NCBI RefSeq assembly: GCF_022458985.1
Contig: NC_061773.1
Location: forward strand, 18,324,001 to 18,388,000
Length of the DNA: 64,000 nt
Direction: 5' to 3'
DNA from: Mugil cephalus
Taxonomy: Eukaryota > Chordata > Actinopteri > Mugiliformes > Mugilidae
Positions 11,656 through 22,300 of this stretch are shown here, piece by piece. The notes beneath the pieces were generated by a model, which worked only from the letters and a program-made list of their open reading frames with translations, did no database searches and had not been told where the DNA came from. The translations under genes and the position numbers were made by a program. The first letter of the stretch is position 1; the number at the start of each line of letters is the position of its first letter.

Positions 11656-12737
11656 CTACAAAGACACAAAGCAACCTAACATGTTAATCTTTTCAAGGCC
11701 ACAAACTCACAAATTAAACAATTACACATTACATTTGTGCTGTTTATGTATTAGTAAAGTTTCCTGATCTGTTTCTACTGTACATCGTAGCTAGACACAC
11801 TCATTAGACAGTTCATTAGTTGTCAAAATAATACAAACATGTATCAGCACAAAACATTTCAACAGCACTACAAATCCCCTCTTCCAGAATGAAGCTGAAT
11901 TAACATCTGTCTCGGTTATTTCAAACGCTGAATAACATTAAGTTCATGGAGCTAATAATAAGTTCATTAGATTGTTATATTACATTAGAACTGGCCTATA
12001 GGGAATACTGCAAATAACATGACTATTTAATATATGATTTGCCCACTTGAATTAAACACAAACTTTCAGTAAGAGTAGATACCTACAGTTTTATTAATTA
12101 CATACAGAAAATAAACTAATAAATAAATAAATAAAAAATCTGCAATGATGAGACCATTTAAGATTTAGCATGTGATGAAGAACAACATGTCATATCTAAG
12201 TTGTGGCTTTAAACCTTTGAGCAAAAACTTAAATAAAACTCTTTGCTTTGACAGTTTGCTACATGTATTATCTGGGACAGGTACAGTTGAACTTTCCGTG
12301 GTAACTTAACGCGGTGGTAAAAGTAAAGTGATTTAATTTTAGCCAGCTACATCCTCAGCCTGCACAGGTCAGACTTGGACATTTACAATTTCCGCTTTCG
12401 CTTTTAGATATTTTACGTGCTGCCGCCGTCCTTCCTCTAATGCTCTCGGACGGGAGGGCGAGGACGAGCAGACAGACACTTATTGTCACAAATGGCTGCA
12501 ACTTACTGTCTATTCGCAGTGCAAAAGGTGTTATTATTGGATGGTTGTTTATTTCCCCCCCACGGCTGAAGATCGGCGGTGCACCGATAAATGGCTCCGA
12601 TGTCCTCTGTGGAATCAGACACAAATAGTTCCGGGTGTACTGTAACTAAACTGTAACCAAAAAGAAATAAACGGATTTACATCACCAAAGATAATATTAA
12701 AAACACATACAGGAAAATGTGACATAAATTGACAATC

Positions 12738-12738
<1 letters not shown>

Positions 12739-12782
<44 letters not shown>
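12739..12782. repeat. (TTA)n microsatellite
   Basis: Uninterrupted TTA/ATT trinucleotide run. Confidence 0.9.
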
Positions 12783-12783
<1 letters not shown>

Positions 12784-12878
12784 CAGTCAGAGTTAATAGA
12801 TTTATCTATAATCTATCTAGAAATAGAAAAACACCAATGCTTGTCTTTTTAATTTCATCTTTGGGGCATTAAATGTAG

Positions 12879-12880
12879 AT

Positions 12881-12912
<32 letters not shown>

Positions 12913-12927
12913 ATTGATTGATTGATT
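12879..12927. repeat. (GATT)n microsatellite
   Basis: GATT tetranucleotide array with one GGTT variant unit. Confidence 0.9.
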
Positions 12928-13166
12928 ATATAGTTCGATGCTTTTAGTCCTCCTACTGTTGGTAAAGTTAAATCTGGACCAAATCTAAACTTAGGCCTCA
13001 TCATGGCTGAATTAATTTATATTACTAACCTATATTCTAATAAAATAGGACTAATACATGATGGACATTATTATACATTATTTCACAGCTTGCTGTAATT
13101 GCAATTTATTCACGTTAACATTGCCATTTTAATAGGGTTATATTAGTTATTTGATCTCTAATGGTG

Positions 13167-13167
<1 letters not shown>

Positions 13168-13197
<30 letters not shown>

Positions 13198-13235
13198 GTT
13201 ATTATTATTATTATCATTATTATTATCATTATCTG
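13168..13235. repeat. (ATT)n imperfect microsatellite
   Basis: ATT run with scattered GTT and CATT interruptions. Confidence 0.85.
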
Positions 13236-14607
13236 AACGTACACTGGAGCAGTAGGTATAATATTTGAGCAAATGTACCTAATTGCTTTCTACTACTATT
13301 AACAGATAATAGTAGTCGCAAGAATTAGATTGCTCGAGATATTAAAATCCCTCCAACTTAAAAGGCCCTAATTAAAAGGCTATCTATTTTTACATTGATC
13401 CTGCTGCAAACATCACCCAGTGACGTCTTAACCAAATGGCTTTATGATAAACATGTACGTTTCTTTACAGTGAAAAAGCTGTTGTGCCTGCGGAGACAGA
13501 TAAGAAACATATAGCGTAACTAGGACCAACTAAGACAGCATGTGTCTGAAGATAATAGAGATGAGCCCTCCTCCAACACAGCCCTGAGCTGTCGGCACTA
13601 CAGTTGCTCGGCTTGACAGAGGAGACACGGCTGCTGACTTTCAAGGTAAAGCCACAACGGAGTAATATGTGCTTTGTAATTTTCATGCAGGACCTAAAAT
13701 ATATACAGTAGGGAGAGGCACGCAGGCAGACAGATAGAGACAGGCATTCAGAAAGAAATGTGGAAAAATCTGCTCTGTAGTTGTTAGAGACTCACTGGAA
13801 GATATTTTTTATTTTTTTTCCTGACTATGATGACTATTCTGTGGCTTCTTCCTTCACATCAGCTGTCTGTTCTTTAGCCACAGGCTTCAGGACATGTGAC
13901 TTTAGCTGCTACAACGACTGTGCTTACTCAGCCTGCACTGAAGGGCTCATTATTCCACTCTGCTATCCATGAATCATACTTGCATCCAGATATTCTTGGT
14001 ATACACTGCCTGACATAAAGATTACGCGTGGAGATTATGTAGCATAGCAGCCTCTTGGGTTTAATGATGATCGGCAAATAGATGCCTTTTTTTTTTTTTT
14101 TTTTGGCCCACGTGTGTCACTTGATGTAGGCCGTACGCTGCAACTGCTGCTGCATGTGACTGTTTTGCATATTAGGGAACACACAAAAAATAACTAATAG
14201 AGTGTGTGGTGTGGTTTTCATGGATTTTTTTTTTTTTATGCTTATTGTGGCGAATACCTTAGATGACAGTAAGGCAGATATTAGGGATTAATGCTGTATA
14301 TCTGGGTGTTTACGGGGAAGGGCTGATCAGTGCCGAGAGATGCTCTTACTTTAATGTCCTAGAGGTGCTGTGGACTTAACTTAAGCTGACAACTGTGACG
14401 TGACGTGCCAGCGCAAAAATCCCGGTGACAAATCCCAAAAACGCCCTTTTTTGCACAGTTACTTAGCAGCGCATGGCGCAAAGATGGCAGAAGAGTTACA
14501 CGACGCAAATAAGTATTTAATCTTGGTTTCTGATAAATCTGGAAAAAATTTTGACATTTCTCTTTTTTTTTTTCCTTTTTTCCCTTCGAACAGCTTTTCA
14601 CGCAGCC

Positions 14608-15640
14608 ATGGAGGAGAAGGAGCCACCTGCAGGAGGGCATCATTTTGTGGGCAAAAAAGAGGAACTGATTGAAGCGAAGCGCTCTTTCAGGACCATAGAG
14701 GGTCGGGATGTACTGATTATCTATCATCAGGGAGCCTTCTACGCCTTAGATTCTTACTGTTACCGTGAGTACAGCCTTCATTGCAGAACAGCTGCTATTT
14801 TTGAGAGATGGAAAATGGGATTATAATGCTTCACTTTCAAATCTGATAGCTATACTTCATCCAACACTATAATCTGGATCAAAACAGTTGCCGATGAATG
14901 CCTCCTTTCACTGAACCAATTCAAAAATACGTCGTCTGAGGGGGCATTCAATGCTGAGCCTACTGACTATATCATCCATTGCACATTTTAGCATATATTA
15001 CTTCGAAAGTGTGTCCAGTCAGCAGGTTAGTGTGCTATAAACTGTTTGCTTATTCTGCAATACAGTGATCCTCTATTCTCCCGACAGATGCAGGGGGAAT
15101 ACTGCAGAACGGAGACATCGAGGTGAGCTTTACATTTAATTCAAGAAATTAGATGTTGTGTCTTTGTCTGACCCAGAGGGAAGGAGCCAGGCTGAGCAGT
15201 GTAAAAGCACCTGCTGCTGTAATTGGGATGTCAAACTTGCTCATGAATTCATGTTATTATAATACTGCCAAGTGGCCTGAATGACCTACCCCGCATGAGT
15301 TTGTTTACCTGCCTTCTTTCCCCACACACGCGCACACACACAGGACATAAACGGCAAGCTGTGCATAATTTGTCCGAAGCACAAGTACAAGATCTCTTTA
15401 GCCGACGGGGAGAGTTTGTACAAGGCCAGCGATCCCAGGGTAAAACCACCTGTGCCCAAATGGTACTCCAAAGGCGTGAAGCAGCGGACCCACACAATCA
15501 CAGAGACTAATGGGGACGTTTATGTCAAGCTCTCCGAAGTCTCCAGCTGGATTGAATCTGACTACTACCAAGGGGAAAAGGGCAAAATAGAAAGAGCCAA
15601 TGCAGAAGCTGAGGAGAAGGAAGAATCCTGTAATAGATGA
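14608..15640 (+). CDS. rfesd: Rieske [2Fe-2S] domain-containing protein
   Basis: Three coding exons: 14608-14764, 15088-15122 and 15344-15640 (TGA), giving 162 residues (human about 157). The ATG at 14608 lies just after an acceptor and precedes MEEKEPPAGG; the first coding exon runs into the conserved VLIIYHQGAFYALDSYCY. The junction between exons 1 and 2 completes the histidine codon of the first ligand motif, C51-Y-H53-AGG. The second ligand motif, C71-IIC74-PKH77, is in exon 3, so ligands are C51, H53, C74 and H77 with the spacing of human RFESD. Downstream KPPVPKW, SKGVKQRTHT and GDVYVKLS also match that family. No signal or membrane segment is seen, so it should be a soluble cluster protein. 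Its physiological reaction is not established. An AATAAA follows at 15867. Confidence 0.95.
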
Positions 15641-15866
15641 GGACTGTCTATCAATTAGTCTCTTTTGTCTACTCTGATCTATAAATGAACACACCATGAC
15701 TACGAAAAGAGAGTCAGATGTTTGATGACACGCTTTTCTTCAAGTAGCGGCCTTGAAAAGACTCTTGTTTTTAATGACGTGTGTTTGCACGGATCAGAGC
15801 TTACATGGAATTCTTTTGCTGCCATTTTATATATTTTTTCTCTCTATTACACCTGCTGCTTCACTA

Positions 15867-15872
15867 AATAAA
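15867..15872 (+). terminator. rfesd: AATAAA polyadenylation signal of rfesd
   Basis: Canonical hexamer 227 bp after the rfesd stop, followed by T-rich sequence (TTTCCTCTTTTTGG) suitable as a downstream element. Confidence 0.7.
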
Positions 15873-15889
15873 TTGTTCTATGAATGAAG

Positions 15890-17535
15890 TTTCCTCTTTT
15901 TGGTCCTTTTTTGCTACTGATGTGTGATCTCGCTGGTGCATCCCTCTGCATTTCCATACTCGCCATGCATTATGCATACAGGGACTCAATCGATAAAATG
16001 AAACGACAGACACTTATTTATGTTAAACATAATAGCTCCATTCTGCAGATGTAGCCGTTTTTGTTTAATTTCATAAAAGCATGAGAATCAGCTCAAAGAC
16101 TGCACAGATTTCTGGGTCTGGAACAAATTACTTAAATGCTGAAATAATTTTTTTGCGAGTATAATTCCTTTCTTATTGATTCATTTTTTTAAGTGTCCTG
16201 ACATGTTTGTTGTTCACAGGCAAGTTAACACCAAAAACCAGAAAAATGCACAAGCCAGGGAAAAGAGACAACTTTAAAGTAATAATCATAATCATTGAAG
16301 GTGTCGGAGCTATTTGTTATTCCTTTGTAATCTTGTTTAAATATTACTTATTTGTTTTTCAAGCTTAGACAAGTAGGTTTATATATACATTAGCATTTTT
16401 GTTTATTTTGATTATTTGTAAGTGCTTTTATTTTAAAAAGGCATTAGGTAACTGGGGCACACCAGGTGAGGTCATAAATAAAGGAAGAAAGGGACAGGTG
16501 AACTAGGCACTGGGAAGGGTTATGTTTTTTTAAGGGTGAGAGAGGCAGCAGAAGTTATTGCTGTATGTTTTCTCTTAGCCAGTCTAAATAAACCAAACCA
16601 AATATCATTTTTGCCTGGACAATGGACTTTAATTTGTCTCTTTACCTGAGTGATTTAAATCCCTGAGTGCCTCAGTGGCCATTTGAAGTATTTTTTTGTT
16701 TGTTTGTTTTGTTATTAGTTTGAGACAAATAGCCACTACAAATTGTATGATGAGGAAAAACACAAAAAAAAAACAATACAAAAGAACTGAGTTATATTGT
16801 ATCTTAACCATTTGATATGAAGAGTCAAGACAGCCTGTCACATTAGCATCATTTCTCTTTATCTGCACTGCACGGGCTAAAACTGTGGCACAGCTCAGGA
16901 ACAGCAAATGCCACGGGTTGAGAACACAATGGCTTAGGGGCACGATGTTCCTCTGTGCGTGAACGATGCTCTTTTCTGTAGCCGTGCCTGAAGCACACTC
17001 TCAGCGCTGTCTGGAGGTCTTGACCTAGCAAGGCTGGGTTTCGGCTTGAGGGACCTGCAAAGTTGCTGCGTGTTAAATATGAAAACGTGACTGTGCAGTC
17101 GTCTTGGGAATCTTAACACATGGGGAGCATTATCTGCAGGTGGTCGTCCGTAGTAGGTCAAGTGAAAGGCTGTTTATGGAGGTATGGAGAGCAGGCAGTG
17201 TGGAGAAAAACAGATGGAGAGTAACAGCAGGAGAGCAGCGTGGATGTACAGGATGGCGGCGCCTTTGAACTCGAGGCCTGGTTTTTATGCATAATTCATC
17301 ATGGCTGTGGATGATGACACGAGAAGCTGTGATTAAACCTTAAAGGCTATTCCTGGTCTTGAATAATGTCTGGAGCTTGTCCAGGAGGGGCAAGCGGGTC
17401 TCGTTTTTACCTTTTATCTGCAACAAAACACGCCTAAAGCCAGCTTAAGCATTTTCTTGTCCCATCAGCAATTAGTCTGACACGTCATCGGTATGGCTGT
17501 CATCATCATTCATACTGCATACCTCTTATTAAGGT
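15890..17535. other. Intergenic region rfesd-rhobtb3, no gene recognised
   Basis: No exon of a known gene was recognised. In human, SPATA9 occupies this interval. Minus-strand ORFs at 16629-16943 and 16934-17161 have no family resemblance. The sequence is AT-rich, with a poly-A run near 16767. Confidence 0.55.
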
Positions 17536-18425
17536 GAATTTATAGTACTGCCGCGACCTACGCACGGAGCTTACGTTGCTATGAGACATTTATACTTATG
17601 CCTCGTTAGTCTGGCTTGCTCTGTAACAACACCACACAAACGCTAGACGGCGCTGTGTCTGTTTTGCCAGTTCGAGTTCATTTTTGTTTCTACTTCCTGC
17701 TTCATTTTCATGTCTGTGTCTCCAAACCTCATCAGTTAACCTTATCTATTCTTTATTGATCCACAACAATCAATTTGAAGATTGTGGAGATGGAGAAGCA
17801 GACGGAAATAGCTACTAAAGTGAAAACATGCTAGCGCCAAGCAGACAAATCACAGCTCTTGCGATCTCCATTGTCACAGCCTTTAAGCATAATTTAAGTT
17901 TTGCGCATTACAGTTTCGCAGAGGCCCCGGCGTTAACACACCCCTTCGCCAACAATGCACGGACCTCGCGGTGCACCTCCCTAGAAATATAACTACTGGG
18001 TGTGGCAATGCAAGAGCTGTGATTGGTTCGCTTGGTAATCACGTGTTTCTGCTCTAGTTTTTCCAGCTTCTTATCAATTTCCGCTATTTTCGAATTGATT
18101 GAATTGGATCAATAAAGAATCGGAAAGGTTAACTGGGGAGGTCTGTAGATACAGACAGACCCACTGACAAAAAAAAGACACAGCGCCGTCTAGCGTTTGG
18201 GTGGTGTTGTCACAGAGCGAGCCAACAAGGCGCAAGTAAAACTGTCTCATACCAGCAGAGGGTCGTGCATCAGGTCCTTGTGTAGCCCTGCGCAGAAGCA
18301 TGTTTGCGGCTATAGTTTGATTTCTGGGGAGGTGGACGTCAGCTACGGGGCTAGGCTCTGTGTAGGCTCTGCGTTAACGCCGGAGTCTCTGCGTCAATTA
18401 ACGGAGAAGCATAAACTGCCGATTA
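17536..18425. mobile_element. Large imperfect palindrome, PIF/Harbinger-like element
   Basis: Left arm 17580-17778 and right arm 18091-18251 are inverted copies: both hold ACGCTAGACGGCGCTGTGTC and TTCTTTATTGATCC when read in opposite directions. A second inverted pair lies inside: AATCACAGCTCTTGCG at about 17848-17863 against GCAAGAGCTGTGATT at 18010-18024. Outer ends are GC-rich (CTACGCACGGAGC; TAGGCTCTGCGTTAACGCC) and resemble PIF/Harbinger-type fish MITE termini. The whole looks like two head-to-head copies of a 300-bp unit. The family call is tentative; the palindrome is plain. Confidence 0.6.
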
Positions 18426-18746
18426 GCTATTAGTGTGTCTGTGTCTCCATGGTGGAGTTTGAAAGTTAATGGCGCGCCTGAGCCGCACGCCTCTTCTTCC
18501 CCGAGAGGACACGTCCAGCTTTTAAAAGACTTGTCTTGTTTTTGTTTTTGTCTTTCACACAGACGTGTCCTGTTGTAACAGAACAGGAAGGAGAGCACGT
18601 ACAGTCAATGGCCCGTGTGAAAGACGAAAACAACAAAACAACTGCCATGCACTGCACGTGCCACCGCGCGGTCTTGCAGCCTGTGTAGAGGGGCGCGCTC
18701 GCTTCGACGCGTGCGTGTTGCTGAGTCAGGCGCGACCACTCACGGT

Positions 18747-18751
<5 letters not shown>

Positions 18752-18801
<50 letters not shown>

Positions 18802-18808
18802 TCTCTCT
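18752..18808. repeat. (CT)n microsatellite
   Basis: Near-perfect CT run, with one CC break, in the putative rhobtb3 promoter. The 204-codon plus-strand ORF and the minus-strand ORFs across it are artefacts of this repeat. Confidence 0.92.
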
Positions 18809-18984
18809 GTCCCACTGTTGTTACCGGTGAGACTTTGTTTCATCCACAGACGTCATTCATCCGGTCGTGGACGCCGAGGCTCGAAGCTGCCCCTCACCTC
18901 ACCTCTCCGCCGCTAATTGCGTCCCCCTCCCGTCTGACAACTTGTGTTTCTGTTAGCGCATTGGTCGCCCATGGGCGCTGCTGT

Positions 18985-19038
<54 letters not shown>

Positions 19039-19050
19039 ACACACACACAC
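18985..19050. repeat. (CT)n followed by (CA)n microsatellite
   Basis: CT run with one TTTC break to about 19038, passing directly into (CA)n to about 19050. It lies 330 bp upstream of the first rhobtb3 donor. Confidence 0.92.
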
Positions 19051-19378
19051 AAACACACTACTCCGCTGCTCTCCACCGGCTGGGCTGTCCGGTGCGCCTC
19101 TGCGATCGGTTCGGGACGGTACCAGGCTCTGCCTTTTCTCTTTTTTCTGTTCCTTTCTTTTTTTTTTATGAATGAATAACGACTGAGATGGGAAAATTGC
19201 GAGTGAATGCGAAACTCCCCTGCAGCCGGGCTCCCGGGGGGGCAGCCGCCGATGAGAGGGATTAACGACGGAGCGGAGCCGCGGCTCATTGCGGAAAAGA
19301 GCCTCACTGCAGACTGGCGTGGAAGCGCACCGTGTGGGGAACGGGCTCCGTAGCGTGGACGAAATCGCGGTGACAACA

Positions 19379-22300
19379 ATGTAAGTTCCCTCTGAAGCTG
19401 CAACTGATTAAGAGATGTGAGGACGCGAGGGCTCCTGTTTGCATGCTTTATTTATTTTTTGTCAGTTTATATATTGTGGTTCACCGACAACAATCCTGTT
19501 ATTGCTTCATTTAATCATATACCCACTCAGGTCAGCTGTATTAAAGGCCTTAGTGGGGTTCTTTTCAGTCAGCGATCAAACAGTGATGCATTGCCTCCGT
19601 GATAAACATTAATAATAAGGGCCAGTGCAAAGAGAGGTGTCTCCTCTCCAGCTGGATCACACCATCCACCCGTGCCTCCAGTGCCTCCATTCACTTTCAA
19701 CCACCAGTTGTCTGGCTTGCAGGTCCATCCACATTGTGGCTCTGGGCAGCGAGTGCCCCGGAGGAGTGGGGCCCGGGGAGGAGATCATGGGCCAGGGGCA
19801 GCTGCAGGGGGGCTTGCTGTGGAGCTACCTGGGCCACGGAGCTCTGGTGGGACCCTGTGACCTGGAGAGCAGCCTGCACAACCCGGCCTTCATGGAGTAC
19901 ACCTCACGTGTGTTTGGAGATGTCACCGTGGTGGTCCGGGATTGTCCCAGCTGGGTAAGAGTCGGGCGGTGTGTGTGGTTTAACCGTGGCTGTGGCCTGT
20001 GCATTATAACGTGCGTCGTTGCAGGTGCTGTCATGGCTACACTTGCATCTTCACCTCAGCTTTGGTGATGCAAAGTTAATTGTCAGGCCTTGATGGGGAA
20101 AAGGCGTCATAAAGAAGCGGTGTCATTGTCACTGTGGGAGCGTGCATGACTTCACTGATGGGCTGTTTACTTTACAATCCGATTCGGCTTCTCAGAAGAC
20201 ACACAACACTTCAAATTCCAAGGGCACTTGCCTTCCAGCGCTGATTGCAGGCTTTATAAAAATGTCTCTATTCTTAGGAGGACGTTATTTTCACATACAC
20301 ACACACACACACAAAAAAAATCCCAGATGAAAGAACGTTTGTTCCTAATAGCATATGAATTTGAAATGAAAGCGTTGTTATGATTTTCCATGCGTCCTAT
20401 TATAGGGCTGTCGAACTCTGTCAGGGGTGTTGCTGGGGAGAGTCTGTCACTCTAATTCTCTGTCTCTTTGTCCCTTTTTATTCAAATTGCCCAAAGCTTT
20501 TTAAAGTGTTTTTTTTTCTCCCCCTTTTTTTCTGCTTAATGAGTTGAATCAGGTTGGTTTAGAGCAGCTTGCTTCTCACGGGCCCTCGGGGTTAAAGACC
20601 CAAGAGGCACGCAGCCATACTGAGGTATTTATAATATAGAAGGGAAGGGTTAGGGTTGTCTGCGCTATTCGTGGCAATGATTTGGTATGCTGACAACTCT
20701 GTTTATTGCAGGTGTCTGTCCCTCTCTGACCTCCCTCTGTTGATATTCATCACCCATGTGTTGCTTTTCCAGGACTTGCTGGACAGCGACTGGGCCAGCG
20801 TGCGGAAAGTTCTCGAGCAGGCAGACATCCTGGTCATTAAATATTCAGTCACAGATAAGCTGGCCTTCCAGCAGGTCAGGAACGGCTACGCCCCGAGACT
20901 CCGCCCGCTCCTGAGGCACTGGGGCGTGCCTGTCATCCTGGTGGCTGTCGGAGCGCGGCTGAATGGTGAGGATGCTTTCGTTTGTGTTTTTCTAGAGCTG
21001 AAGTGAGTTTAGTTTTGCCAGCAGGGTTGCTCCAACGTGCATGTGAACAAAGACAGGAGCCAAAGACAAAATGGTGCATCAGCCACTTTGTTCGATGTCT
21101 TACATTATTTTAGGTTTGCTGTACTGTTGTTGCCTCAGTTGTTTATTTTGGTTGCGGGGCAATATCATGTTCCTCTTATGGCCGAGTGGGCTCACTGTCT
21201 GAGTCTTGTGTCCTCTAGCGTGCCCTCCCCGCAATGAGGAGGATGCTCCTGATTAAATCTCCTCTTGGCTGCCTCCAGGCTGTCAGCTCACATGATTCCC
21301 TGCAGAAAGCACACACGTTTTTGCCAATAACAAACCTTGCAGGAGTTGATTGTCATGTCTCAAAAGTGCACAACAACAGTGGTATGTCCCTTTAGGTAGG
21401 ATGAGGGCTTAGCACATTAGGCATATTATCATACACTGCCTGGCCAATAGAAAAAAGCGGCCGCCAAAAAAGGTCATTGTTTCGTTGAGAAGCTTCTGCA
21501 GTGTCCCAAGATTTATTTCCCTCCACAGTGGCATCAATTTCTCTCCCAAGATCTTGTGTTGATGATGGCAGAGTCTGACCACTGCACAGTCGTCTCTAGC
21601 ACGTCCCAGAGATTCTCAATGGGGTTCAGGGCTGGACTCTGTGGTGGCCAATTCATGTGTGAAAATAACGTCTCATGCTCCCTGAACCACCCTTTCGCAA
21701 TTTGAGCCAGATGAATCCTGGCGTTGTCATCTCTAAATGTGCCCGTGCCGTCAGGGAAGAAAAAACCTGGTCATTCAGTATATTCAGGTAGTCAGCTGCC
21801 CTCATTCTTTGGACATAATGTCGCTGAATCTAGACTTGACCAACTGCAGCAACCCCAGATCTTTCTCTAATCTTTATGCTCCTTAGTAAATTGAAGCCTT
21901 TTTTCCCTGGTTAGCCTCACTGATCAGTGGTTTTCTTAAGGCTACACAGCTGTTCAGTACCAATCCCTTGAGTCCCCTTCACATTGTATGTGTGGAAATG
22001 GTCTTACATTCGCAATTAAACATAGCCCTGAGTTCTACTGTTGTTTTTCTTCAGATTGATTTCACTAAATGTTTTAGCGATCGCTGATCACCACCAATCA
22101 AGCTTGTGTTTTTCTGACCACTTTTTTTCCTCAAAGACGACGGTTCCCCACTAACCTTCCAGCTTTTAGTAACGCAGCGCTGGACAGTTCTTAACCAGAT
22201 TTTACTAGTTTCTGCTTCAGTCTCCTTAGATGTTTCACTGCTTGATGCATGCCAATGATTTGACCCTTCTCAAACAGATTAACATCTTTTCCACGACCAC

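Larger units (their letters stand above)
18480..19380 (+). promoter_or_regulatory. rhobtb3: Probable rhobtb3 promoter and 5' UTR exon
   Basis: A CpG-rich stretch precedes the donor at 19381 (ACAACAAT|GTAAGT) that ends the first rhobtb3 exon. It holds two long CT microsatellites. No TATA box is evident. The transcription start cannot be fixed from sequence alone; the 5' UTR probably occupies the last few hundred bases. Confidence 0.5.

Noticed and set aside
18565..19179. 204-codon plus-strand ORF and 169-codon minus-strand ORF
   Set aside because: Both run through the two CT microsatellites (Ser-Leu and Arg-Glu repeats) in the rhobtb3 promoter.
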